This document shows, one piece after another, positions 14,992 to 22,188 of a stretch of DNA of 64,000 nucleotides. The stretch lies in assembly GCA_017459705.1 (NCBI GenBank), contig JAFUCJ010000006.1, positions 1-64,000 on the forward strand, in the 5' to 3' direction. Position 1 is the stretch's first letter; each line of letters begins with the position of its first letter. Under the pieces are notes generated by a model. It worked only from the letters and a program-made list of their open reading frames with translations, did not search any database and had not been told where the DNA came from. This DNA comes from Candidatus Saccharimonadota bacterium. Its GTDB lineage: Bacteria > Patescibacteriota > Saccharimonadia > Saccharimonadales > Saccharimonadaceae. The position numbers and the translations under genes were made by a program.

Positions 14992-16176
14992 TTACTGATT
15001 TGTGTTTTTATTCCAAATACGAATGTCTTTGATGGAGTCGGGGAGGTAGTTTTTGTCGAGGTGAAAACCAGATTCCCATTTTTGGCCTTTGCCGAAACCG
15101 AGGTCGCGCATGAGTTTGGTGGGGGCGTTGCGGAGCCAGATGGGCACCGGTTCGTTTGGTGTTTTCCTTGCGAGGTCAAGGGCGGCATACCAGGCATCGG
15201 TGGTGGCGCGAGATTTCTTGGACAAGCAGAGAGCGACAGTAGCGTGGGCGAGAATGAGGCCAGATTCTGGCATGCCGACGCGTTCGACAGCCTGGAAGCA
15301 GGCAGTGGCAAGGGAAAGGGCGCCATTTCCGGCAAGGCCAATGTCTTCGGAAGCGAAGATTACCATGCGACGAGCGATGAACTTGGGATCTTCACCGGAT
15401 TCCACCATGCGAGCGAGGTAATAGAGGGCGGCGTCGGTGTCGCTACCGCGCATGGATTTGATAAATGCGGAAATTGTGTCGTAATGGCGATCGCCTTTTT
15501 TGTCGTAACCGGGCAGTTTGCGACCGGCGGCTTTGACAACAGTGTCCTTGGTAATATGATCATCTAAGGATGCGGCAAGTTCGAGGTCGCCAAGGGCGGA
15601 ACGTGCGTCGCCGCCGGAGAGTTCGGCGAGCAAATCGAGAGCATCATCATCAATGGTGATGCTCTCGGCCTGACAGGCGCGTTCTAGAATTGCAAGAATG
15701 GCGTTTTTGTCAAGTGGTTGTATAATCACGACACGAGAGCGAGAGAGAAGCGGTGAGATGACTTCGAAAGATGGATTTTCGGTAGTGGCGCCGATAAGGG
15801 TAATGAGCCCGGATTCGACGTGAGGCAGGAAAGCGTCTTGCTGAGCTTTGTTGAAACGGTGGATTTCATCCACGAAGAGTACGGTGCGAGTACTGAGATT
15901 CCAGTTGGTCTTGGCGCGCTCGACAACTGCTTCGACGTCTTTCTTGCCAGCGGTGACGGCGGAGATTTCGATGAAGTCGGCTTTGAATTCGTGGGCAAGG
16001 ATGCGGGCGAGAGTGGTCTTGCCGGTGCCGGGAGGACCCCAAAAAATAAGATTGACGGGTTCGCCCTTTCTGACGATTTCGGTAAGGATTTTGCCGTCAC
16101 CGATGATGTCTGTTTGGCCGAGAACATCATCGAGTTTTTGTGGACGCATGCGTTCAGCAAGTGGGATGCGATTCAT
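14992..16176 (-). CDS. rarA: replication-associated recombination ATPase RarA/MgsA
   Basis: 394 aa AAA+ ATPase related to clamp-loader subunits; it acts at stalled replication forks. It starts PLAERMRPQKLDDVLGQ, with Walker A GPPGTGKTTLAR (about 46-57), Walker B VLFVDEIHRFN and sensor 1 GATTENP, then the family's C-terminal tetramerisation region (PNEPVPIWLRNAPTKLM). An AT-rich TATAAT element sits 7 nt upstream. It lies 61 nt beyond glyS on the same strand. Confidence 0.93.
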   Translation of the reverse strand: MNRIPLAERMRPQKLDDVLGQTDIIGDGKILTEIVRKGEPVNLIFWGPPGTGKTTLARILAHEFKADFIEISAVTAGKKDVEAVVERAKTNWNLSTRTVLFVDEIHRFNKAQQDAFLPHVESGLITLIGATTENPSFEVISPLLSRSRVVIIQPLDKNAILAILERACQAESITIDDDALDLLAELSGGDARSALGDLELAASLDDHITKDTVVKAAGRKLPGYDKKGDRHYDTISAFIKSMRGSDTDAALYYLARMVESGEDPKFIARRMVIFASEDIGLAGNGALSLATACFQAVERVGMPESGLILAHATVALCLSKKSRATTDAWYAALDLARKTPNEPVPIWLRNAPTKLMRDLGFGKGQKWESGFHLDKNYLPDSIKDIRIWNKNTNQ

Positions 16177-16258
16177 ATATTATATTATACAAGAACTTTT
16201 GCAAAAAGAAATTATTTATGCTATGATTGAGGTAACATTAATAAAAGGAGTTATTTTA

Positions 16259-16678
16259 ATGTACACAATATCAACTTATGATGACCCGGTAGTTATTTCG
16301 GCAAGTGCATCTGTAACGGATGGTGCGGCGATTTGGATGATTATCGCGTCAATCTTGGCAATAATAGGTGGTATCTTGATTTACTTCCTATTCGTGAATA
16401 GCAAGACTGAACCGAAAGGCAAGTTTGCGAAGATTCTCAAGGATTTCTTGTCTTTCAGGACAATGATGCTAGAACCAATAGTGAAGATTTTATACTATGT
16501 TGCTACGATTGAAGTTATTCTGACGTCATTTACATTTATTGCAACGCAGCCATGGATGTTCTTCTTCTTGCTGATTTTGGGGCCGGTATTCGTGCGCTTG
16601 ATTTATGAATTCTTTATGATGCTAATCATGATTTGGCGCAACTCTCGCGATATCGCAGAGAACACTAAGAAAAAATAA
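16259..16678 (+). CDS. DUF4282-like small membrane protein
   Basis: 139 aa with three hydrophobic segments (about 24-47, 68-90 and 98-125). The C-terminal part, F-R-x-M-M-L-E-P through the R-L-I-Y-E-F-F helix, follows the DUF4282 pattern; function unknown. ATG 16259 is chosen because AAAGGAG lies just upstream and a -35 TTGCAA and -10 TATGAT pair with 17-nt spacing precedes it. In-frame sequence upstream is antisense to rarA. Confidence 0.7.
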   Translation: MYTISTYDDPVVISASASVTDGAAIWMIIASILAIIGGILIYFLFVNSKTEPKGKFAKILKDFLSFRTMMLEPIVKILYYVATIEVILTSFTFIATQPWMFFFLLILGPVFVRLIYEFFMMLIMIWRNSRDIAENTKKK

Positions 16679-16811
16679 GTGATTTGACTCGTGCGACTTC
16701 GCGTACGACTTCTTCTCCACCGTCGATGAACTTGGCGGTGGGGAAGTATTTTTTGAGGTGCGAGACTCGCCATCTGCGATGTAAAAATAATCCTCTGATG
16801 AGAGGATTCAT
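16665..16811 (-). pseudogene. possible C-terminal remnant resembling glutamate racemase
   Basis: A 48-codon minus-strand frame ends at 16665 and includes KKYFPTAKFIDGGEEVVREV, which resembles the F-P-x-A-K-x-I-D-x-G-E-E-V-x-R-E-V end of MurI-type racemases. There is no start region, no catalytic cysteine and an upstream in-frame stop. A terminator hairpin lies across its beginning. It overlaps the end of the DUF4282 gene by 14 nt. It may be a decayed murI end or a chance frame. Confidence 0.3.
16783..16808 (-). terminator. terminator of the tRNA cluster
   Basis: On the minus strand AATCCTCT and AGAGGATT form an 8-bp stem with a CATC loop followed by ATTTTTA. It lies 44 nt after the tRNA-Val gene, so it probably ends the Phe-Lys-Val transcript. 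Confidence 0.8.
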
Positions 16812-16851
16812 TGAATAGCGGACATAACGGTAGTGCTGTCACGGTATATGG

Positions 16852-16925
16852 TGGGCGATAGAGGAGTCGAACCTCTGACCTCGTCTACGTCAAAGACGCG
16901 CTCTAGCCAACTGAGCTAACCGCCC
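16852..16925 (-). tRNA. tRNA-Val (GAC)
   Basis: Full cloverleaf on the minus strand: acceptor GGGCGGT/ATCGCCC, D-arm GCTC/GAGC, anticodon stem CGTCT/AGACG with loop TTGACGT (anticodon GAC), T-arm AGAGG-TTCGACT-CCTCT and discriminator A. A CCA end is encoded next to it (16849-16851). Confidence 0.95.
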
Positions 16926-17114
16926 GAAACGTGTAACTTGGTGAGGACGAATTTTGCTTCGCGAAATTCTATCTCACCTGCGTTCACTTGGAAAATGCAA
17001 CTTCGTTGCATTCCGCGCTCATCTTTGTCGTATTTTTGGAAAATTAAACTTTTCCAAAAATGCTCCTTGATGATCGCCGAAATTGAAACAAAGTTTCAAT
17101 TTCTCTCGTGAACT
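16926..17114. repeat. series of perfect hairpins between tRNA-Val and tRNA-Lys
   Basis: Four unrelated hairpins follow one another: GAATTT...AAATTC with a GCTTCGC tip, AATGCAAC-TTC-GTTGCATT, TTTTTGGAAAA...TTTTCCAAAAA, and GAAATTGAAAC-AAA-GTTTCAATTTC. No gene is visible. They may direct RNase cleavage of the polycistronic tRNA precursor. Confidence 0.6.
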
Positions 17115-17117
17115 TGG

Positions 17118-17191
17118 TGAGTCGGGAGGGGCTCGAACCCTCGACACCGGGCTTAAAAGGCCCGTGCTCTAACCAGCTGAGCTACCGACCC
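17118..17191 (-). tRNA. tRNA-Lys (TTT)
   Basis: Cloverleaf on the minus strand: acceptor GGGTCGG/CCGACTC, anticodon stem CGGGC/GCCCG with loop CTTTTAA (anticodon TTT), T-arm GAGGG-TTCGAGC-CCCTC, discriminator A. CCA is encoded (17115-17117). Confidence 0.95.
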
Positions 17192-17261
17192 ATATTTGTA
17201 ATGGTGGTTCCGTTGGCGAAGCCCGCGAACCACGTTTTCGATGCGAAGCATCTGGATATGG

Positions 17262-17334
17262 TGGTTCCGACTGGACTTGAACCAGTGACACAAGGCTCTT
17301 CAGGCCTCTGCTCTACCAACTGAGCTACAGAACC
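17262..17334 (-). tRNA. tRNA-Phe (GAA)
   Basis: Cloverleaf on the minus strand: acceptor GGTTCTG/CGGAACC, anticodon loop CTGAAGA (anticodon GAA), T-arm ACTGG-TTCAAGT-CCAGT, discriminator A, encoded CCA (17259-17261). It is first in the minus-strand tRNA cluster. Between it and tRNA-Lys lie a second copy of its 3' end (12 nt near 17200) and two hairpins with GCGAAGC tips. Confidence 0.95.
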
Positions 17335-17343
17335 ATATATACT

Positions 17344-17367
17344 ATTATAGCACACTTGTGATATAAT
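17344..17367. promoter_or_regulatory. divergent promoters for tRNA-Phe cluster and hisS
   Basis: Minus strand: TGCTATAAT over 17352-17344, firing just ahead of tRNA-Phe. Plus strand: TGATATAAT ending at about 17367, 7 nt before the hisS ATG. The two extended -10 elements face away from each other. Confidence 0.7.
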
Positions 17368-17374
17368 TACTAGT

Positions 17375-18646
17375 ATGAAAAAGATAAATACAGCACCAAT
17401 TTCTGGCATGCAAGAGCTATTGCCGGCAGCAGCGGCGACATTTAACACGTTGAAAGATAAAATTACAGAGACTTACCGGCGGCATGGATACTTAGCAATT
17501 GAAACCCCGATTATTGATAGATGTGAGATTTTGCTGGCGAAGGCTGGGGGCGATACAGAGAAGCAGGTTTATAAAGTTGTCAAAACCGCTGAGGCGGCCG
17601 ATGGAGCAGACCAAGCACTAAGATTTGACCACACGGTACCTTTGGCGCGGTATGTAGTAGAACATGAGAACGATTTGGCTTTTCCGTTCAAGGTGACGCA
17701 AATCGGGCGGAACTTTCGTGGGGAGCGGGCACAAAAAGGGCGTTTTCGTGAGTTCTACCAATGCGACGTAGACGTGATTGGGCGGGGTGATTTGCCATTG
17801 TATTATGATGCTGATGTGATAACGACCTTGCTTGATGCATTTGATGCGTTTGAACTGGGTACGCCGGTGGTGGCGCGAATAAATAATCGTAAGATTTTGT
17901 CGGGACTACTGGCCGAGTATAATTTGGAGGCGCAGGCGGATGCGGTATTTAATATAATCGACCATGCAGAGAAGGTACCAGCGGAAAAGACGCGGGAAGC
18001 GTTTGTGGGGCTGGGGCTGGGCAGCGACCGCGTGGAAAAGTTGCTGGATTTTATTGAAATATGTGGCGGACGTGCAGAGGTGATAAAGGCGCTAACGGCG
18101 ATGGGGGTGCAGGATGATACGTTTGAAAAGGGCGTGGCGGAGCTTGACGCAGTGATGAAGCTGATCGAGGAAGATGGTCGGGCGGCGCAAATCAAGGCTG
18201 ATATGAAAATCGTGCGGGGGCTTGACTACTATACCGGTACGGTGTTTGAGTTCAATTTGCCGGAGTACCCAGGAGTGGGGTCGGTTTGTGGGGGTGGACG
18301 TTACGAGAACCTGGCGGGGTATTTCACGGATCAGCAGTTGCCTGGGGTAGGTGGTTCGATCGGGCTGACGAGATTGTTCTATGTACTCAATGCAAATGGC
18401 TTGGTGACGGATGCGGCGGTGCAGCCGGTGGATGTGGCAGTAGTGCCGCTTTCGGAGAATGAGATAGCCTATGCGCTGAAAGTGGCGGCGGATTTGCGAC
18501 GTGAGGGTAAGAGCGTGACGCTGGTGGGGACAGATAAGAAACTTGGTGATAAACTAAAATATGCGGCGAAGGTAGCGAAAAGCGGAATTGTACTTGGTGA
18601 AACAGAGGTGCAGACTGGTCAATACGAAGTGAAAGTATTTGCATAG
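17375..18646 (+). CDS. hisS: histidyl-tRNA synthetase
   Basis: 423 aa class II enzyme. It has motif 1 region (ETPIIDRCEILLAKAG), motif 2 with QIGRNFRGERAQKGRFREFYQCDVDVIG, the histidine-specific GLDYYTGTVFEF and motif 3 GGSIGLTRL, plus a C-terminal anticodon-binding domain (DVAVVPLSENE onward). The TATAAT lies 7 nt before the ATG. Its TAG stop overlaps the GTG start of the next gene. Confidence 0.95.
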   Translation: MKKINTAPISGMQELLPAAAATFNTLKDKITETYRRHGYLAIETPIIDRCEILLAKAGGDTEKQVYKVVKTAEAADGADQALRFDHTVPLARYVVEHENDLAFPFKVTQIGRNFRGERAQKGRFREFYQCDVDVIGRGDLPLYYDADVITTLLDAFDAFELGTPVVARINNRKILSGLLAEYNLEAQADAVFNIIDHAEKVPAEKTREAFVGLGLGSDRVEKLLDFIEICGGRAEVIKALTAMGVQDDTFEKGVAELDAVMKLIEEDGRAAQIKADMKIVRGLDYYTGTVFEFNLPEYPGVGSVCGGGRYENLAGYFTDQQLPGVGGSIGLTRLFYVLNANGLVTDAAVQPVDVAVVPLSENEIAYALKVAADLRREGKSVTLVGTDKKLGDKLKYAAKVAKSGIVLGETEVQTGQYEVKVFA

Positions 18647-19335
18647 TGAAGCGGTGGAATTACAGAAAATGGTGTGACGAGTGGGCGCTGGCGGGGCGAG
18701 GGCTGATGCTGGCGACGCGAGAAAAACGCTTCATCATCGGGTTTTTGGTGGGGTTCGTAGTGTTTGGAACGCTGATGAACTTGCTAAGCGGCGGGTTTTC
18801 GAAGTTTCAACTGATGTGGGCTACTGGGATGCCAGGGGCGCTGAAAATCGTTTGGGATGCAATAATTGCGATTCTAGGGGTGGGTGTGCCGGTGGCTGAG
18901 TGGTTGCCCATTTTCGCTATTGCAGTGCTCCAAGGGGCTTTAATTGGGCTTGTGGTGTTACTCTGGCAGAAAAAACGGGTGCAAAATGCTGAAAATACAC
19001 GATTGTCTGAGGGGGCGAACAGGGGTGAGGCGACGACGAGTAATGCTGAAAATGTGCAAAAAGTGGGGATTATTACGGGGCTAATCGCGCTAGGGGCGGG
19101 ATGCCCGACATGCGGAACTACGCTGATTACACCGCTTCTTTCGACGATTTTTTCGACAGGAAGTCTGGCGATGGCGGGGATAGTATCAAACGTGGTGACA
19201 GTGGCTGCGGTGGTGGTGGCGCTTTTGTCATTAAAACGCCTCGGGCTGGAAACTTATGTTATAATAGTTAATGAAAAGTATCTGCAGAAGCGGAAAAGTG
19301 GAGTAAAAGATGGAGAAAAAATCAAAAGTAAGTAG
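18646..19335 (+). CDS. membrane protein with intramembrane CPTC motif
   Basis: 229 aa, four to five hydrophobic segments (about 28-47, 68-105 and 140-205) separated by a charged cytoplasmic loop (108-138). C153-P-T-C156 sits at the start of a hydrophobic segment (GAGCPTCGTTL). It starts with GTG overlapping the hisS stop. The next gene, overlapping by 26 nt, encodes a DsbA-like thiol oxidoreductase, so the pair may exchange electrons across the membrane as a DsbA/DsbB-like system. This is inference from context; I do not recognise the family. Confidence 0.6.
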   Translation: MKRWNYRKWCDEWALAGRGLMLATREKRFIIGFLVGFVVFGTLMNLLSGGFSKFQLMWATGMPGALKIVWDAIIAILGVGVPVAEWLPIFAIAVLQGALIGLVVLLWQKKRVQNAENTRLSEGANRGEATTSNAENVQKVGIITGLIALGAGCPTCGTTLITPLLSTIFSTGSLAMAGIVSNVVTVAAVVVALLSLKRLGLETYVIIVNEKYLQKRKSGVKDGEKIKSK

Positions 19336-20017
19336 TATTTTGAGGATCGGTGGGCTATCTATTGTGGTGGTCGCGATTGTGGCAGCGATTGCGGTGAGTA
19401 TGAATAATAAACCGACGGTCGCGGAACGTATATGGTATGATGAGATGACTTTGGGCGAAAAGGATGCCGAGAATTATTTTGTGATTTATTCGGACATTGC
19501 TTGTCCGTATTGTATTGCTTTCGAAAATGCGTTGGTGGAGCATCATGATGAGCTGATGAAATATCTGGCGGCTAATAATATACTGCTCGAAGTGAGGCTG
19601 TCGGATTTCTTGTATGAGTTTGGGGAGTCGAACCCCATTGAATCGCGGTATGGAGCGGTGGCGACGTATTGCGCGAAGGATCGAGGGAAGTTCTGGGATT
19701 ATTATAATCTAGCGGTGACGAAAGTATGGAATGAGTATTTCAAGGATGCGGGGAAGGCGGCATTTACCGAGTTTAACAAACTAGGTACTGATTACTGGGT
19801 GGAGATTGGTGAGAAAGTGGGACTTTCTGATGATTTTGCGCGTTGCGTGGAGAATGGCGAGACGCTGGATGTGGTGAAGGCGGATGCGAAGAAGATGTCG
19901 CGGCTAGCTAGTGGGATGCCGTATTTCAAGTTTAATGATTATGTGTTGTCGGGCTTTGATTTATCGTGGGGCTGGGAGTACGTCAAAATGTATTTTGATG
20001 CTGGGCTGAAATCGTAA
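19310..20017 (+). CDS. membrane-anchored DsbA-like thiol-disulfide oxidoreductase
   Basis: 235 aa with a basic N-terminus, one signal-anchor segment (about 11-30) and a thioredoxin-fold domain outside. The active site is C65-P-Y-C68 after FVIYSDIA, and a cis-Pro loop S-G-M-P-Y-F is near residue 205. It probably forms or isomerises disulfides in exported proteins such as surface or pilus proteins. It is translationally coupled to the CPTC membrane protein and followed by a terminator. Confidence 0.8.
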   Translation: MEKKSKVSSILRIGGLSIVVVAIVAAIAVSMNNKPTVAERIWYDEMTLGEKDAENYFVIYSDIACPYCIAFENALVEHHDELMKYLAANNILLEVRLSDFLYEFGESNPIESRYGAVATYCAKDRGKFWDYYNLAVTKVWNEYFKDAGKAAFTEFNKLGTDYWVEIGEKVGLSDDFARCVENGETLDVVKADAKKMSRLASGMPYFKFNDYVLSGFDLSWGWEYVKMYFDAGLKS

Positions 20018-20052
20018 AACAGCTTTCTTGCGATTGGGCGTCTAGGGGAAAG

Positions 20053-20085
20053 GTAGGGCGAGAGCGGACTCCGCCCTACTTTTTG
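20053..20085 (+). terminator. terminator of the hisS-dsbA-like operon
   Basis: GTAGGGCG (20053-20060) pairs with CGCCCTAC (20072-20079), followed by TTTTT. Confidence 0.9.
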
Positions 20086-20211
20086 TATCTGTTATGTTGA
20101 TATTGTAAAATCAATGTAGGAATTGTCAATAGTGTGGCGTTCTGATATTATGCAATAAAAAATCTCAAAAATCAATATTGACGTGGATGATGGTTGTGCT
20201 AAAATAGAATT

Positions 20212-20323
20212 AAGGTTCGGGCCAATCGACGTTGAGAGAGGCCGGAGCGTGAGAGAAAATGGGTGGGCAGTTCACCTAGAAATAAACAGAAAATAGGCTT
20301 TCCTCGCAGTGAGCCTATTTTTT
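20212..20323 (+). ncRNA. small RNA with own promoter and terminator
   Basis: The gap 20018-20351 holds a -35 TTGACG (20178-20183), 16-nt spacer and -10 TAAAAT (20200-20205), then about 110 nt with GGCC/GGCC and GGTG-N7-CACC stems. The strong hairpin AATAGGCT/AGCCTATT (20292-20319) runs into a T-run. The downstream gene has a separate promoter after the terminator, so this is either an independent small RNA or an attenuated leader. I cannot assign a family; SRP and known riboswitch signatures were looked for and not seen. Confidence 0.55.
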
Positions 20324-20351
20324 ATAATATGATTGTGGTATAATAGATAGC

Positions 20352-21437
20352 ATGAAGCTCCCTAGGACAGTTGATAGGGTATTGTTACTGGTCACGGTAT
20401 TTATTTTGTCGTTTGTGGGGGCGTTTGCTTTGCAGAAGAATCATAGCGTAGATACTTATGCGGACAATGAAAATGGTACATTCATAGAGGCGGAAGAGTA
20501 TTTTGTGACTTTCTATGATGAGGGTGAGCGACTGACGGTCAAGACTGATGCGCCGACGGTGGGGGAGGCTTTGGAGCGAGCGGGGATTTTGATTAATGAA
20601 ACTGATATAGTCGAGCCGGGTTTGATGACGGAAATCACAACGAATAATTTCTTTATTAATATACACCGTTCGCGGCCAGCGGTAGTTAAAGATGGTGTGA
20701 AGGAGCGATATGTGATGACAGCGAGCTATGATCCGAAGACTATTGCGCGCGAAGCGGGTCTCACGATATATGATGGCGACGAAGTAAAGTCGGCGCCGAA
20801 CACGAATTTTTTGGAAACGGGAGTGGCGAATATGTATGAGGTGGTGCGAAACGGTGGGCGGACGGTGACTGTGGAGGAAGAAATCGGCTTTGCGGAAGAA
20901 ACGGTCAAGGATTATAATTTGGCGCCAGGAGTGCGTGAAGTGCGGCAATTGGGAGAGGTAGGGTTACTAGTAAAGACTTACGATGTTTTCTATGAAAACA
21001 ATGTTGAGGTGCGACGAGAGTTAATGAGCGAGGAGCGGCGGCGGGAGCCGGTGAACCGGATCGTGGCGGTAGGGGCGAGCGAGATTGAGCGGACGCCACT
21101 CACGGCGTCGCGGGGGGTGAACATATATACAGTGCGAGTGGGCGAGAGAGTGATTGAGCGTAAGGAAACTTACTATGACCTCAACATGGCGCTCGTGATG
21201 CGTAACGCCGCGACGATGTGTGGGGTGGAGCCAGTGTATACAATTCGTGACGATGGGGCGAAAGTCGATGCTGATGGATATGTGCTAGTGGCGGCCGAAC
21301 TGACGCGCTATCCGAGGTGCTCGGTAGTAGAAACGTCGTTGGGGCCGGGCAAAGTATATGATACGGGGACGTTTGCGCAGACGAACCCGGAGCAATTTGA
21401 CCTTGCGACAGATTGGACGGTGCGTGATGGTAAATAA
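20352..21437 (+). CDS. YabE-like cell-wall protein (DUF348, G5 and 3D-like regions)
   Basis: 361 aa exported protein. There is a signal or anchor segment (about 8-26), DUF348 ubiquitin-like regions (FVTFYDEGERLTVKTDAPTVGEAL and a second near 120), a G5-type region (about 160-230, EVRRELMSEERRREPVNRIVAVG) and a C-terminal 3D-like part. YabE/Rpf-type proteins act on or bind peptidoglycan. It is followed, with 11-nt overlap, by rsmA, the same yabE-ksgA neighbourhood seen in Firmicutes. TATAAT lies 7 nt upstream of the ATG. Confidence 0.75.
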   Translation: MKLPRTVDRVLLLVTVFILSFVGAFALQKNHSVDTYADNENGTFIEAEEYFVTFYDEGERLTVKTDAPTVGEALERAGILINETDIVEPGLMTEITTNNFFINIHRSRPAVVKDGVKERYVMTASYDPKTIAREAGLTIYDGDEVKSAPNTNFLETGVANMYEVVRNGGRTVTVEEEIGFAEETVKDYNLAPGVREVRQLGEVGLLVKTYDVFYENNVEVRRELMSEERRREPVNRIVAVGASEIERTPLTASRGVNIYTVRVGERVIERKETYYDLNMALVMRNAATMCGVEPVYTIRDDGAKVDADGYVLVAAELTRYPRCSVVETSLGPGKVYDTGTFAQTNPEQFDLATDWTVRDGK

Positions 21438-22173
21438 GGCGTTGGGGCAGCATTGGCTGAGAAATCGGGCGATACTTGATGAAATTGCGGCGCTTGCTGC
21501 GGAAGAAACACAGGCGCCTGTTTGCTTAGAAATTGGGCCGGGGCTTGGAACTCTGACGGCGGCGCTCTTTCGGAAGTTTGAAAAAGTAGTCGCGGTGGAG
21601 TATGATGCGGATCTGGCGCGCAAATTGCCGGGGTCGTTTCCGGGGAAAAATCTAGAAGTAGTGAATGAGGATTTTTTGCAGTTTGATTTGAAAAGGATGC
21701 CAGAGCCGTATGTGGCGGCGGGCAATATCCCGTATTATATCACGAGTCCGATTATCGAGAGATTGCTCACTGCGGAGAATCGGCCAGAGAAAATCGTGCT
21801 TTTGATGCAAAAGGAAGTAGCGGAGCGAATTGTGGATAATAGGGAAACTTTGTTGTCGATAAGGTGTAAAAATCGGGCGGACATAGCGCTTGGCCCGGTA
21901 GTGCCGCGAAGCGAGTTCGAACCGGCGCCAGAGGTGGATTCGCAGGTAGTAGTATTCACGCCGCATGATCCGGTGTTGTCTGACGAAGTGATGCGGTTTG
22001 TGCAGACGGGTTTCTCGCAACCGCGCAAGAAAGTGACGAGAAATCTGTCGGTATATATGCCGCGTGAGGATATAAAAGACATATTTATCAGGAATAATAT
22101 CAATATCGATGTGCGGCCGGCGGAGATGCATCTCGCGGATTGGCAGAAAATATACGATTTGATGAAAAAGTGA
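21427..22173 (+). CDS. rsmA: 16S rRNA adenine dimethyltransferase RsmA (KsgA)
   Basis: 248 aa. It dimethylates the two adjacent adenines of the 16S helix 45 loop, using SAM. The start MVNKALGQHWLRN aligns with the family opening. Motif I is LEIGPGLGTLTAAL, the acidic motif II E-Y-D-A-D-L, and the catalytic motif IV NIPYYITSPI. A helical C-terminal domain is present. ATG 21427 is used rather than upstream codons because family similarity starts here. Confidence 0.95.
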   Translation: MVNKALGQHWLRNRAILDEIAALAAEETQAPVCLEIGPGLGTLTAALFRKFEKVVAVEYDADLARKLPGSFPGKNLEVVNEDFLQFDLKRMPEPYVAAGNIPYYITSPIIERLLTAENRPEKIVLLMQKEVAERIVDNRETLLSIRCKNRADIALGPVVPRSEFEPAPEVDSQVVVFTPHDPVLSDEVMRFVQTGFSQPRKKVTRNLSVYMPREDIKDIFIRNNINIDVRPAEMHLADWQKIYDLMKK

Positions 22174-22188
22174 TATAATGGAGGTAAT

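Noticed and set aside
14931-15341. N-terminal extension of glyS
   Set aside because: The in-frame extension is antisense to rarA, has no family similarity, and the conserved start MTKLEDIV with a promoter lies at 14930.
15848-16258. N-terminal extension of the DUF4282-like gene
   Set aside because: It is antisense to rarA; AAAGGAG and a -35/-10 pair support ATG 16259.
17108-17323. Plus-strand frame across tRNA-Lys and tRNA-Phe
   Set aside because: It is the well-known spurious reading of the antisense of tRNA genes; the tRNA cloverleaves explain the sequence.
20212-20323. SRP 4.5S RNA
   Set aside because: The conserved domain IV loop sequences are not present.
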